Assembly (NCBI GenBank): GCA_036504535.1
Contig: DASXUY010000057.1
Location: 40,556 to 104,555, forward strand
Length of the DNA: 64,000 bases
Origin: JARLGU01 sp036504535
GTDB lineage: Bacteria > Armatimonadota > Armatimonadia > Armatimonadales > Capsulimonadaceae
Direction of reading: 5' to 3'
Part shown: positions 42,618-54,600 of the stretch, one piece after another
Layout: each line of letters starts with the position of its first letter
Numbering within the stretch: the stretch's first letter is position 1
Notes under the pieces: model-generated
What the model was told of the DNA's origin: nothing
Database searches by the model: none
The model's input: only the letters and a program-made list of their open reading frames with translations
Position numbers and translations under genes: made by a program

Positions 42618-42628
42618 TGCACCGCTGG

Positions 42629-43819
42629 CTACAGCGCGTGGTCGGCTGGAAGATCGTCGCCAGCGTAGATACGTTGCGCTGTCCACGGCGTGGCTGCGTC
42701 GGCCCAGAACGGGTCGTTCGCGGGAAGGCCGAGAGGCAGGAGGCCAGCGGCGCAAAGATACAGGCTTCCAGTGCTGATATACGGCTCACCGAGTGCGGGC
42801 TGGGCGCCATGGAAGCCAATTCTGAGCCAGCCCCTGTCATCGAATGTGCCGGGGGCGTCCATCAGGCGGCGCATGACGGCGGTGAGGGCGCAGCGGACCG
42901 ATGCAGGCGATACCGCACCGGGAAGCTCGTGCAGCAGGCTAACCTGCCCCAGAAGTTGTAGCGCACCCATGCGGTACGTGAGCGAGCGACCGATTGGCGG
43001 AATGGTGCCTTCGGGCGAGATAAAGCGCTCGAGAACGGCGGCAAATCGGCGCGCACGGTCTAATGCGGTGCCGTACTGGATACCGTAAGCGCCCAAGCCC
43101 GTCGGATCGACAGCGCGCAATATATCGAGGATCATGGGATGGATAACGAAGCTGTTGTAGTAGTCCCAGTGGAACTGCGGCCCGTCGCTATAAGCCCCGT
43201 CGCCGACATAATACGCCTCATGCTGGCGAAGCGCGTAAGCCACACGCATACCGTCCCACGGTTGCCCCATCACGGCGAATGCTGCCTCGATGCTGGCGCT
43301 AAAGAGCAGCCAGTTGTTGGGTCCAGGTGTGATGGCGCGTGATTCTGCTAGCGCGGCGATCAGGTTCGCCTTCACTCTGTCCGGCAGTTTCTCCCACAAC
43401 TCCACTGGCGCGCGAACGATGGCCTGTGCAAGAAACGCGGCGTCGACGACCGCCTGGTTGCGCGCGCCGTCGCTCATGCCCGGCGCTCGGACACCAAAGT
43501 TCAACCTGTCTGGCGACGACGGGTCAGTAGCGGCGTCAATCGCCTCGCGAGCGAGCTTAGCGTAACGCTCACGTGCTGCGCCTTCGGGTGAATCCTCGCC
43601 ACCAAGTTCGAGCCACGGGGCGATGCCGACAACGAGGCGTCCCAGCGCTTCGAGGTGGGTGCAGTGCGCTCGATCGGCACGGTCTGCATCGCCGTGCTTG
43701 GACTCGACAGGCATGGTCGTCCTCAACCGCCGCTCGGCAAGCGCCGTCAGAACTGGCTCGGCAAGCTTAGTCGCAATCGACACCCAGTATTCGCGGTCGT
43801 CCGTTCCTGTGCAGGTCAT
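42629..43819 (-). CDS. DUF2264 domain protein
   Basis: 396 residues from ATG 43819 with TAGGAG at 7 nt; the longer frame overlaps the esterase gene. The pattern EYWVSIATKLAEPVLTALAERRLRTTMP, CTHLEALGRLVVGIAPWLEL, NNWLLFSASIEAAF and DGAYSDGPQFHWDYYNSFVIHPM is that of DUF2264, an alpha/alpha-barrel family found in polysaccharide-utilisation loci. Enzymatic activity is not established; fold resemblance to unsaturated glucuronyl hydrolases and lyases suggests oligosaccharide processing. It starts 10 nt after the esterase stop, in the same operon. Confidence 0.85.
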   Translation of the reverse strand: MTCTGTDDREYWVSIATKLAEPVLTALAERRLRTTMPVESKHGDADRADRAHCTHLEALGRLVVGIAPWLELGGEDSPEGAARERYAKLAREAIDAATDPSSPDRLNFGVRAPGMSDGARNQAVVDAAFLAQAIVRAPVELWEKLPDRVKANLIAALAESRAITPGPNNWLLFSASIEAAFAVMGQPWDGMRVAYALRQHEAYYVGDGAYSDGPQFHWDYYNSFVIHPMILDILRAVDPTGLGAYGIQYGTALDRARRFAAVLERFISPEGTIPPIGRSLTYRMGALQLLGQVSLLHELPGAVSPASVRCALTAVMRRLMDAPGTFDDRGWLRIGFHGAQPALGEPYISTGSLYLCAAGLLPLGLPANDPFWADAATPWTAQRIYAGDDLPADHAL

Positions 43820-43829
43820 CGGGTTGCTC

Positions 43830-45251
43830 CTACGCCGAACGGCGATCCCAAACGCTTTGGAGCCACCGCCAGGCGTCACGGTCAAATCCTGCCGACCAGT
43901 CGTGGCCCAGACCAGGCAGCGCAACAATGGTCTTGTCTGAGCTCGCGAGATTATGGAAAGCGGCCCATACGCTATACGGGGGTGACACGGGGTCGATGAG
44001 CCCGTAATTGAAAAGTGCGGGGCACTTGGCGTCGAGTGCGAAGTTCATAGGGTCGTAGTAGGCCATACAGTGCGCAACGACGTCGGATTCGTGTGGCGGA
44101 GCGCCAATTAAATCCATGCCGTCGGACATTTCGTATCCCGCCGCGCCGGTTTCGTCATCGGTGCTGCGATCGAGCGTCCCGCCGTTGCAGCGCGCCGCCC
44201 AAGCCAGATGCGGGAAGTTCGCCGCATGTGGGATGGCAGCGACAAGCGCCGTGATACGGTCGTCGAGGCCAGCGATGACGACGCCTAACCGGCCGCCCTG
44301 GCTGCCGCCGACCACGGTGATACGGCTGCTGTCGACTTCGGAGCGTGATGTGAGATAGGTAACCGCCTGGATGACGCGCTGATGGACCCGATAGTAGTAA
44401 TACGCTTCCGGCGGGCTATACACGCAGTTCGAGAAGTGATGAGGCAGCGTTGGTGTGATGCGCTCGTCTATGTCCTGACCGTGAATTTGGATGTCCACCG
44501 CAAATTGACCATGCCGCGCGTGTTCGAGAGGGCGCGGGCGGCCGTTGAAGCCGCCGCCAGGAAGCACGAGCATACCGGGAAACGGACCGTCGCCGAGGGG
44601 TTTTGCCACCCAGGCGTAGATGCGTCCCCCACCGGGGCCAGCTATGCTGATTTTGTACGACTCGACGCTCTCGACGACATGTCCATCGGGGTCGTAGTCT
44701 GCCGGGAGGCAGGCATGCTCGACGTTGTATCGATCGATCTGCTCTTTGTCGAACTCTTGGGTTGGCGTTTCAATACGAAGGTCCGGGCCGACAGCGTCAA
44801 TCTGTCGTCGCGCTTCCGCCCAAAACTCGGCGAAATCGGCGGGACGGGTTTGGCGGATCGCCATTTGGCTTGCACGCCAGCCGAACGTGCACACGCCTTC
44901 GACGATGCGAGTATCAGAGTCGCCATACTGCCCGTATCCCGTACCAAGCACCACCTTGAGGTCGTAGTAGCCAGCGGGCAGTGCTTGCGGGTCGATGACG
45001 ATGCGGAAACGGTTGCCCGGGATTGCCTCTGCTGCGCCGTGCGCGAACGGCTTTTCCACCGTAGAGCAGTGCAGCGTCCACGTGAGGTGAACACCGCGGA
45101 GGCCCGCCTGACATATGATCTCGATGGGAGATTCGCCTGTCGCGGAGGGCTGAAACAGCAGGTCATCCGCTTGCTTGCTGTAGAAGGATAGGTAGGGGGT
45201 CTGCGGGCCAGAACAGGTGTTGGAATAGGGTCGAAACAGGTTGTGATTCAT
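43830..45251 (-). CDS. Acetylxylan-esterase-like alpha/beta hydrolase
   Basis: 473 residues. After an N-terminal ~100-residue beta-domain comes the AXE1-type hydrolase with VVGGSQGGRLGVVIAG (nucleophile Ser), LFNYGLIDPVSPPYSVWAAF (Asp region) and VALPGLGHDWS (His). The VGGSQGG and 'D-P-V-S/C-P-P' combination is typical of acetylxylan/cephalosporin deacetylases. No signal peptide. It would remove acetyl groups from imported oligosaccharides. ATG 45251 is given; its ribosome-binding site is weak and another start cannot be excluded. Confidence 0.85.
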   Translation of the reverse strand: MNHNLFRPYSNTCSGPQTPYLSFYSKQADDLLFQPSATGESPIEIICQAGLRGVHLTWTLHCSTVEKPFAHGAAEAIPGNRFRIVIDPQALPAGYYDLKVVLGTGYGQYGDSDTRIVEGVCTFGWRASQMAIRQTRPADFAEFWAEARRQIDAVGPDLRIETPTQEFDKEQIDRYNVEHACLPADYDPDGHVVESVESYKISIAGPGGGRIYAWVAKPLGDGPFPGMLVLPGGGFNGRPRPLEHARHGQFAVDIQIHGQDIDERITPTLPHHFSNCVYSPPEAYYYYRVHQRVIQAVTYLTSRSEVDSSRITVVGGSQGGRLGVVIAGLDDRITALVAAIPHAANFPHLAWAARCNGGTLDRSTDDETGAAGYEMSDGMDLIGAPPHESDVVAHCMAYYDPMNFALDAKCPALFNYGLIDPVSPPYSVWAAFHNLASSDKTIVALPGLGHDWSAGFDRDAWRWLQSVWDRRSA

Positions 45252-45653
45252 CGATTGTCGATGCTCGTTTCTTGCGCCAGAGAGGGACTTGGACCGCAGT
45301 CGCGGCAATGCAGAGCTGACGCAAATAGTGCTGCGCAAACTGCACGATGGCGGCATAGCGCGTGGATGATTATAGCATTTACCTGCCTCAGATGGCGCGC
45401 AGACGGTACCAGTGGCCTAATCCGAGCAACTTAAGGCCAACACTTTTTTAACTTACCCACGCAGAATCAATCACCTTCTATTAATCGTTATTGCGCGGGA
45501 TTAACGATTCATGGACACCGAATTTTGGCTTATTTCACCTGATCCTGGTACGTTTGCCTTGTAAATGGGTACATAGCGCCTAATTGCATTGTGTGGGGAC
45601 GCGCCCAGTTGCTACTAACGTCCTCCTCTTGGCCCCCAAGGATCACGCGACCT
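45252..45653. other. Divergent intergenic region before the glucan synthase
   Basis: 400 nt between the esterase and glucan synthase starts. It holds an inverted repeat AATCGTT (45483-45489) ... AACGATT (45503-45509). No convincing sigma-70 promoter could be chosen by eye; regulatory content is likely but undefined. Confidence 0.4.
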
Positions 45654-48600
45654 ATGAACAGTAAGACCACGATTGTCGGCGTCTTTCCGGACTCCGATGC
45701 TGCACGCGATGCATTGTCAAATGTGCGACGGCACGGATTCCTCCACTCCACCCTCATTACAGCGAAATCTAACCATCGGTTCGAAGGTGGGCGAGAGCGC
45801 TCTCTCGTGGCAGCCGCAGCAGCAGGTTGCATCGCGCTCGCCATTGTCGTCGGTTACGGCTTGGGAGTCATAGCCGCGACATCCTTTATGCTGCACGTGG
45901 CACCGTACCTAGCTGGGGTTGTGACTGCGGCACTGCTGGCAGTCGTCGCACTGGCTTTCATGGTATCTCAGTTTGGCGTCGGTCGGACCAAACGGGCACG
46001 CCTCCGAAAGTGGATCATAAGCGGGGAGTCGATCGTCATTGTGGAAGCCGATATAGCGCACGTCAAGAGCGCTATCGACCTCATCGGCGAGGAGCAACGC
46101 GACCGGCCAATCACATTCACTTTCCATCCTCGATCATTCACATCGGCGACGGACAACTGGGTGTCTCTGAGATCAGAGCCGCCGTCGATGGAGAAGCTTT
46201 CCGATCAAGCGCGCGCACTGGCCGAGCACCATGTTGCCGGGAAACGCCACGGCAACGTTCATCAGCTCAACGAGCGCCTCGACGAGAGCGACCGCACGTT
46301 TAGCGCCGTACTGAGTCACATATCGGCAACGGCGGGCACCGAAACAGGCGTGGATTTGTCGTCGGAATGGCTGCTCGACAATGCGCACCTCATTCGACGG
46401 CATTTCGCTGAGTACCGCAGCAGCCTTTCGGGCGGCTTTTATCGCCAGCTGCCTATCCTCGACGCAGGCGCGGAAGCGGGCTTGCCCCGAGTCTATGCTG
46501 TAGCGCGAACCCTCGTCGCGGACACCGATGCGCAGTTCGACAGGTCTAAGATCATCGCATTCCTGGCGGCATATCAAACGGCGCGTCCACTGACTCTTGG
46601 CGAGCTTTGGGCGATGCCACTGATGCTGCGGCTCGCAGTGCTGGAGCACCTAAAGCGCCTGATCCTCAACCTTGACCAGCGCCAGCGAGAACACCAGGAG
46701 GCGGCCTTTCTGGCGAACCGCCTGCTATCGGCGACCCGTACACACCCCGAGGCAATGCTGACCTATGTCGCCCAGCTCACGCGCGACATCCCGAACCCTT
46801 CGCCGCACCTCGTGGAACAGCTGCTCGGTCACCTGTACGACGAAACAGCGGTCGTGGCTGCTGTTCGCAGCTGGGTAGAATCGGCGCTCGGCGGCTCCAT
46901 CACGGACATCACCGAGAACGAGCAGCACGCACAGGCCCTTCAGCAAGTATCGCTTGCAAATGCCATTGGCAGCCTCCGCGACCTCTCGCGGATGGACTGG
47001 AGTACGGTTGTCGAGGAGACAAGTGTTGCGGACCTCGTTCTGCGCACCGATCCCGCCGATGTCTACGCTCATATGGACTTCGGCACGCGAGACCAGTACC
47101 GGCACGTCATCGAGCGTATCGCTCGCCACAGCAAGTACACTGAAATCGATGTCGCATGGGCCGCACTTGAAGAAGCGCGCAACTCACCCGACCGGCTTCG
47201 CCAGCACGTCGGCTACCACCTCGTCGACAACGGCCTGCCCCGCCTCGAAAAGCGTCTCGGCTACCATCCGCCCATCGGTGAAAGCGTCAGGCGTTTCATA
47301 TACGCTCGACCCGGTCGGTTTTACATTGGCGCGGTGCTACTGATGACGCTGGGCATTTTGGCGGCCGTTGTACATCGAGCTTCCACCCACAGCGATGCCG
47401 CGTGGTTGACGATCGCTCTGGCGTTGACAGCGCTGCTTCTGTCATCCGAAGTCGCAGTGACAATCGTAAACGCGCTCGTAACGGCCATTCTGCCCCCGCG
47501 CAGTCTTCCACGTCTCGACCTCTCAAAAGCCATACCCGACGAACAGCGTACTCTGATCGTTGTTCCAATGATGCTTCTGACTCCAGAGAGCATCAGGCAT
47601 GAAGTCGAGCGGATCAATATTCACTGGCTCGCGAACCAGGATAAGAATCTGTTGTTCGCGCTTCTAGCAGATTATTCGGACGCTCCCGAGAAGCACATGC
47701 CAGAAGACCTTGAGCGCCTTGAAGTGGCTCAGCGTGGCATCGACGCCCTCATAGAACAGCACGGCGATGACCGCTTCTATCTGCTTCATCGCGAGCGAGA
47801 ATGGTGCACGTCCGAGAACTGCTGGATGGGCTGGGAGCGCAAGCGCGGCAAGATCGAAGATCTCAATCGTCTTATCGTGAATGACCCTGCACCAGGTCGC
47901 CCCACCGTCTATGTCCACGGCAATGCCGAACGTCTGGCTGGCATTCGTTACGTCATCACACTCGATGCCGACACCGAGTTGCCGCAAGGGACGGCCGCAC
48001 GCCTTATCGGCACCATCGCGCATCCGTTAAACGCCCCGCAGATCTCGCCCAAGAACCGATTGGTTACCCACGGCTACACAATCATCCAGCCGCGCGTCAC
48101 GACAAGCCTGCCGAGCGCGACATCGACGCTGTTCACACGGCTGTTCACCGATCCACGCGGCACCGACCCGTATACTCATGTAAGTGCCGACCTCTATCAA
48201 GACCTTTCGGGAGAGGCATCATACTATGGGAAAGGCATCTATGATGTCGCGGCATTCCATGCCGTCCTTACGGGCCGCTTCCCCGATTCCCACCTGCTGA
48301 GCCATGACCTCATCGAGAGCACATTCGTCCGCGCGGGCCTGGCCAGCGACGTCGAGTTGTTCGACAACTTTCCCGCTGACTATATCAGCTTTTCGGGGCG
48401 GCAGCATCGCTGGATACGAGGCGACTGGCAGATCGCTGACTGGCTCTTCCCGATAACGCCCACGCATGGCGGTCACGAACGAAACGCGCTAAGCGCACTT
48501 TCGCGCTGGAAGATCTTTGATAATCTGCGACGTAGCCTCATCCCACTCGTGGGATTTCTCGGCCTGGTTCTCGCGTGGCTTGCAAGCGGACACCCGCTTT

Positions 48601-51600
48601 GGTGGACACTTTTCATCGCGGTGACGCTCACCTTGCCTGACTTGGTAGGTGTGATACGCGGGTTCGGAGCGATGATTCTCCGCGCCCCAGGCGCATCCGC
48701 AGGGTTTATTGGCGGTGCCACTCGGGGCTTGTTTACGTTCGCTCTCTTGCCGCACCAGGCGTTCCTTGCAGCCGACGCTATTGGCCGCACATTGCACCGG
48801 CGTCTCGTGACACATCTTCATCTACTGGAGTGGGAAACGGCGAGCGAGGCGCACAGAAAGTCAAAGAACCGGCAGAGTCAGTTCGTCATATCTATGCTAT
48901 GGATTCCCGCGCTTTCCATCGCCATTGGGATAGCGTGCGGGAAAAACTCAGTCGATGCGCTTGTGAGCGCGTTGCCGTTCCTCCTCCTGTGGTCGATATC
49001 ACCAGCTATTGTCGCGTCGCTTTGGAGCCCCAGCGTTTCGCCGCGTCAGGGGCAGTTATCGGACTCCGATAAGCTGTTTCTTCGCCGATTGGCACGACGA
49101 ACGTGGCGCTTCTTCGACGATTTCGTTAACGCGGATACCAACTGGCTACCCCCGGACAATCGACAGACATCGCTTCGAGTCGAAACTGCCCCCCGGACAT
49201 CATTGACGAACCTGGGCCTGTGGCTTCTATCGGCGCAGTCGGCATGGGACTTGGGCTACGCCAGCGTCGATAGCCTGGTCGAACGGCTTGAGAAGACTTT
49301 CGATACAATGGACCGGCTTGAACGTCCCGGCGGACACCTGCTGAACTGGTACGCGACCCACGACTTGACGCCTCTCGCGCCACGCTACATCTCGTCCGTT
49401 GACTCCGGTAACCTACTCGGTGCCCTTTGGGCTTTCGTGCCAGGAGTCACATCGTTTGGGACCGACGCTGTTCTAAACAAGCGCCTCTTCGACGGGCTTG
49501 CCGACACAGCTGCGGTATTACGCGAGTTTGAAACAGGTACGACACAACATCTCGCTGACAACCACTACACCACAATCGAAGCGCTGTGCCGAGACGGCGG
49601 CGAACGTTTGGACGGGCTGGTGGGCCGCATTCGAGACCTGAGGATAGCGTCCGAAAAGCTCCTGGCAGCAGCGGAGTCCACCTACGCGCAAAAGCCCGCC
49701 ATCAGCTACTGGGCATCGAAGTTCCACGAGCAGACGATGGAGGCGAACACCCTGGTCGACCGCTACCTGAGCTGGGTTGAAATCCTCGAGGAAGTTCCTA
49801 CAGAAGGATTGCTCTCGCTTGGGAGTTCCGCGCACTCGTGGCGGCGTTCGGCTCTTGCGGCGGTCCCCAGCCTTGCCGCGATCAGCCAGTCCAGCGTACC
49901 AGGTCTCGCCAGCCTGGTTGGGCTAGCATCGCATGTCGGGTCGTCGACAGCGCCCTTGATATCAGACTGGTTGACCCGACTTTCAAGCTCAGTTGACAAG
50001 TCTCGCCGCAACGCAATCGAGGAGATGGACAGGATCAACCGGCTAGCCAATCGCGCTCGCCAGACTGCGGCCTCGATTGACATGCGCTTCCTTTATGACG
50101 AGTCAAAGCGAGTGTTCTCGATAGGCTACAACACCGACGACCACCGGCTGGACAACTCATATTACGATCTCCTGGCCAGCGAATCGCGTCTCGGAAGCCT
50201 CGTTTCAATCGCAAGCGGTGCCATTCCGGCAAAGCATTGGAGCGCGCTAGGTCGACCTTTTGGCAACAGCTACGGAAAGCCCGCGATGATGTCTTGGAGC
50301 GGGACAATGTTTGAGTACCTGATGCCTTTGCTTCTTACAAAGTGCTTCGAGAACTCGCTGCTTGACCTCGCGTGCCGCACTGCCGTCGAAAGCCAGATGG
50401 AATATGGGCGAAGTCGCGGCGTACCGTGGGGCATCTCGGAATCTGGCTACAGCGCGCTCGACTCACGGCAGATCTATCAGTACTATGCGTTTGGCGTACC
50501 AAGCCTGGCCCTCAAACGCGACGTGGAAACCCTCCTGGTCGTCGCGCCCTATGCATCGGTGCTCGCTCTCATGGTCGAACCGGCAGCAGCCGTCGCCAAC
50601 CTGCGACGCTTGAAGCGCGGCGGTGTACTGCGTTCAAATGAAGAGCAGAGCATGATGGGCGAATGCGGATTCTACGAGGCCATCGACTACTCGCGTCGCT
50701 CGAATCAGATTGGGCAGCGTGGCGTGATCGTGCGGTCCTATATGGCCCACCACCAGGGCATGAGCCTGGTGGCGCTAAACAACACTCTTAACGACGACAT
50801 CATGCGCACTCGCTTCCACTCCGACCCCCGCATTCGAGCGGTCGAATCGCTGCTTTACGAAGGCGTACACTTGTCTGGCACGCTTCCGGAAGTGTCTCGG
50901 CCACTTGAGATCGTGCACAGCAAGCGAATCAGCGTTGACCCGCCAAGCGTGGCACGAATCACCACGCCGAACACCCTCTCGCCTCGTGTATGCCTGCTGT
51001 CGAACTCGTCATACAACGTCATGGTAACGAACGCGGGCGGTGGTTATAGCCGGTGGAAAGACATCGAGATTACTCGATGGCGAGCCGATGCCACTCGAGA
51101 TTCGTATGGCACCTACTGCTATATCAAGGATGTCGAAACAGGCACATTCTGGTCGACAACGCATCAGCCAGTCAAACGCGAAGTCAGCGAATTCTCAGTA
51201 CTTTTTGCCTTAGAGAAGGCAGAGATTAAATGCCGGTATCAGGGTATCGAGAGTATCACCGACATTGCGGTCTCTCCCGAAGATGACGTCGAGGTACGAC
51301 GTATTACCCTGGTCAACCACTCAAGCCGGGCGCGTACGCTCGAACTGACGACCTACGCTGAGCTTTCGCTAGCCAGTCACGACGCCGACCGGGCGCATCC
51401 GGCGTTCGGTAAGCTGTTCGTCGAAACGGAGTATCTGCCAGCTTACGGTGCTCTGGCAGCCCACAGGCGGCCGCGGTCGAATTCGGAAACCAATCCATGG
51501 GTGTTCCACATGCTGACCTCGCCCGCGCGAGGCACATCCTATATCGAATATGAAACAAGTCGTGCCGATTTCATCGGTCGGGGACGCGACCTGGGCAATC

Positions 51601-54600
51601 CGCTAGCCATGGACGGGCCGCTCATGGAGTCTGTGGGTGCCGTGCTCGACCCAGTCTTTAGTATCAGACGGCGCGTGACAATCAAGCCAGGTGAGCGAGT
51701 GCAAATCGTATCTGTTCTGGGAGTGGCGCAAGACAAAGAGACAATTGAGCGCCTCGCAATGAAGTACTCAACCCGCGAGGCGGCTCATCGCGCCCTGGAG
51801 TTGGCATGGACCAACGCGCAGCTTGAACTGCGCCACCTCCGCATCCAGTCTCGGGACGCTCTACATTACCAGCGTTTGGCTGCCTACGTTGTATACCCAG
51901 GTGCGGCCCTGCGACCGGCAACCGAGCGTCTGGGACAGTCGATGGGCGGGCAGGATCGGCTCTGGGCTCACGGCATCTCGGGTGACCTTCCGCTCGTAGT
52001 AATCACCATCGGCGATGATGAAGACCTTGATGTTGTGCGCGAGTTGCTCCTGGCGCACTCGTACTGGCGCGTTAAGTCGCTGGTCTGCGATCTGCTCATT
52101 CTGAACGACGAGCCCGGCGGATATAACCAGCCTCTCGCAGAGCGCCTTCGGCAACTGGTCAACGTCCACTCGCAGACCGTGGGCGCCGAACAGCCCGGCG
52201 GCGTGTTCATCCGGCCCTTGCGGCAGATGGGCGTGGCCGATGCCGCGCTGCTCCAGGCGACAGCGCGTATCGCCCTCGTCGCAGCGCGCGGCTCGCTTTC
52301 ACAGCAGATGGGGTTGGTCCCAACCAGCCGCCACGTAGTAAGCAATCCAACACGCCCGCACATCTTACCGGAATCACCCAGCGCGCCACTTCCGTTCCTT
52401 GACCTCGACTACCATAATGGACGCGGCGGGTTCACCAAAGACGGCAAGGAATATGCGATCTACCTTGGCGCTGGGGAAACAACCCCTGCCCCATGGATCA
52501 ATGTCATCGCTAATCCATCGTTTGGCGCCACCGTATCGGAAACGGGTGCGGGAATGACGTGGGCGCACAACAGCCAGAGTAACCGCCTCACGCCGTGGAG
52601 CAATGACCCTGTCACCGACCCGGCAAGCGATGCGCTCTATTTGCGAGACGAGGAAGTGGGTGTTGTTTGGACACCAACGGCCAGTCCGATCCGCGAGAAT
52701 GACCCCTATCGCGCGCGGCACGGCAGCGGCTATAGTATCTTCGAACACAGCAGCCACGGGATCATGCAAGAACTGACCGTCTATGTCCCTGTCGAGGACC
52801 AATCGGCTCCCACCGTTCGCGTCCAGATCCTCCGCTTGCGCAACGATTCCGACCGCCGTCGCCGGTTAACCTTGACTTCCTACGCTGAGTGGGTTCTGGG
52901 TACCGACCGCGACGCGACCCAATCGCATGTTCAAACACTGTTCGATCGGCAGTCGCAGTCGATTTTCGCGCGCAACCCATACCATCCCAACTATCCGCAC
53001 AACGTGGCGTTTATGGCCATCAACCGCGTCGCCGCTTCGTACACCGGCGACCGGGCCGAGTTTATCGGGCGGAACGGCACGCTAGCGCATCCCGAAGCAA
53101 TGATGCGCGACCGCCTGTCCGGTACCACCGGAACGGGCCTTGACCCGTGCGGCGCGATTCAGGTCGATATCAGCATAGAGCCAGGGCGCGAGGAAACGGT
53201 TGTCATCCTTCTCGGCGAAGCGAAAAGCGTCGACGACGCCCGCGCGCTCATCACACGGTATCGTGACCACAACGAAGCGGCGAAGGCGCTGCGTGAGACG
53301 CAAGCGTGGTGGGAACACACTCTGTCGGCCGTGACAGTCGAGACGCCGGTGCAATCCGTCGACTTGCTCCTCAACCGTTGGACCCTGTATCAGGCGATAT
53401 GCTGCCGTATCTGGGGGCGGTCGGCATTCTATCAGTCCGGCGGCGCGTACGGTTTCCGCGATCAGTTACAAGACGTCATGGCGGTGCTCATCAGCCGTCC
53501 GGAAATCGCACGCGCGCAGATCCTGCGTTCGGCTGCACGGCAGTTCCGCGAAGGCGATGTGCAGCACTGGTGGCATGTTGAAACTGGCGCTGGCACACGA
53601 ACACGAATCAGCGACGACCTCCTCTGGCTGCCATTCGTCACCGCGCAGTATATTCGAGTGACCGGTGACGCAGGCATACTCGACGAGCCAGTAAAATGGC
53701 TCGAGGCGCCGGTTCTTACACCTGAGGAGCACGAGGTGTATACAACTCCGACGGTCACCGAGGATGCATCGCAGCTGCTGGAGCACTGCATCCGCGCCGT
53801 CACCAAAGGATCGACAAGCGGGCAGCACGGGTTGCCACTGATTGGCGGCGGCGACTGGAACGATGGGCTCAACCGCGTCGGCGCCGGGGGCAAAGGCGAA
53901 AGCGTTTGGCTCGCGTGGTTCCTCATTCACGTGTTCCATGACCTCGCCGAACTGCTGCGCATGCGTGGCTTTAGCAATGACGCCACCGCTTACGACAACA
54001 AAGCCAAGGAGCTTGCAGCGGTGATCGAAGACGTGGCGTGGGACGGCGACTGGTATCTGCGCGCTTTCTTTGACGATGGAAGTCCATTAGGATCCGCTGG
54101 CTCCGACGAGGCCCGCATCGATTCGTTGCCGCAGTCCTGGGCCGTAATCAGCGGCCTCGCCGACCCCGCTCGGGCGCAGAAAGCTATGGCAGCCGTCGAG
54201 AGCAATTTGGTGCGTGAACACGAGCAGATCGTGCTCCTCTTCACCCCGCCGTTCGACAAGACCGAGCGAGATCCGGGCTATATCAAGGGCTACGTCCCCG
54301 GCGTCCGCGAAAACGGCGGCCAGTACACGCACGGCGCGCTCTGGAGCCCATTGGCTTTTGCGAGGCTCGGCGACGGTGATCGAGCAGCAAACCTGCTCTT
54401 ACTCATGAGCCCCATCGAGCACTCGAATACGCCTGAGAAAGCAGCAAGGTATGCGGTGGAACCCTATGCCGTAGCCGCTGATGTCTACGCGCTTCAAGGA
54501 CGCGAAGGCCGTGGGGGCTGGACATGGTACACGGGTTCGGCATCGTGGATGTATCGCGTGTGGGTTGAGGAAGTGCTTGGTCTCACGCTGCGTGGAGACA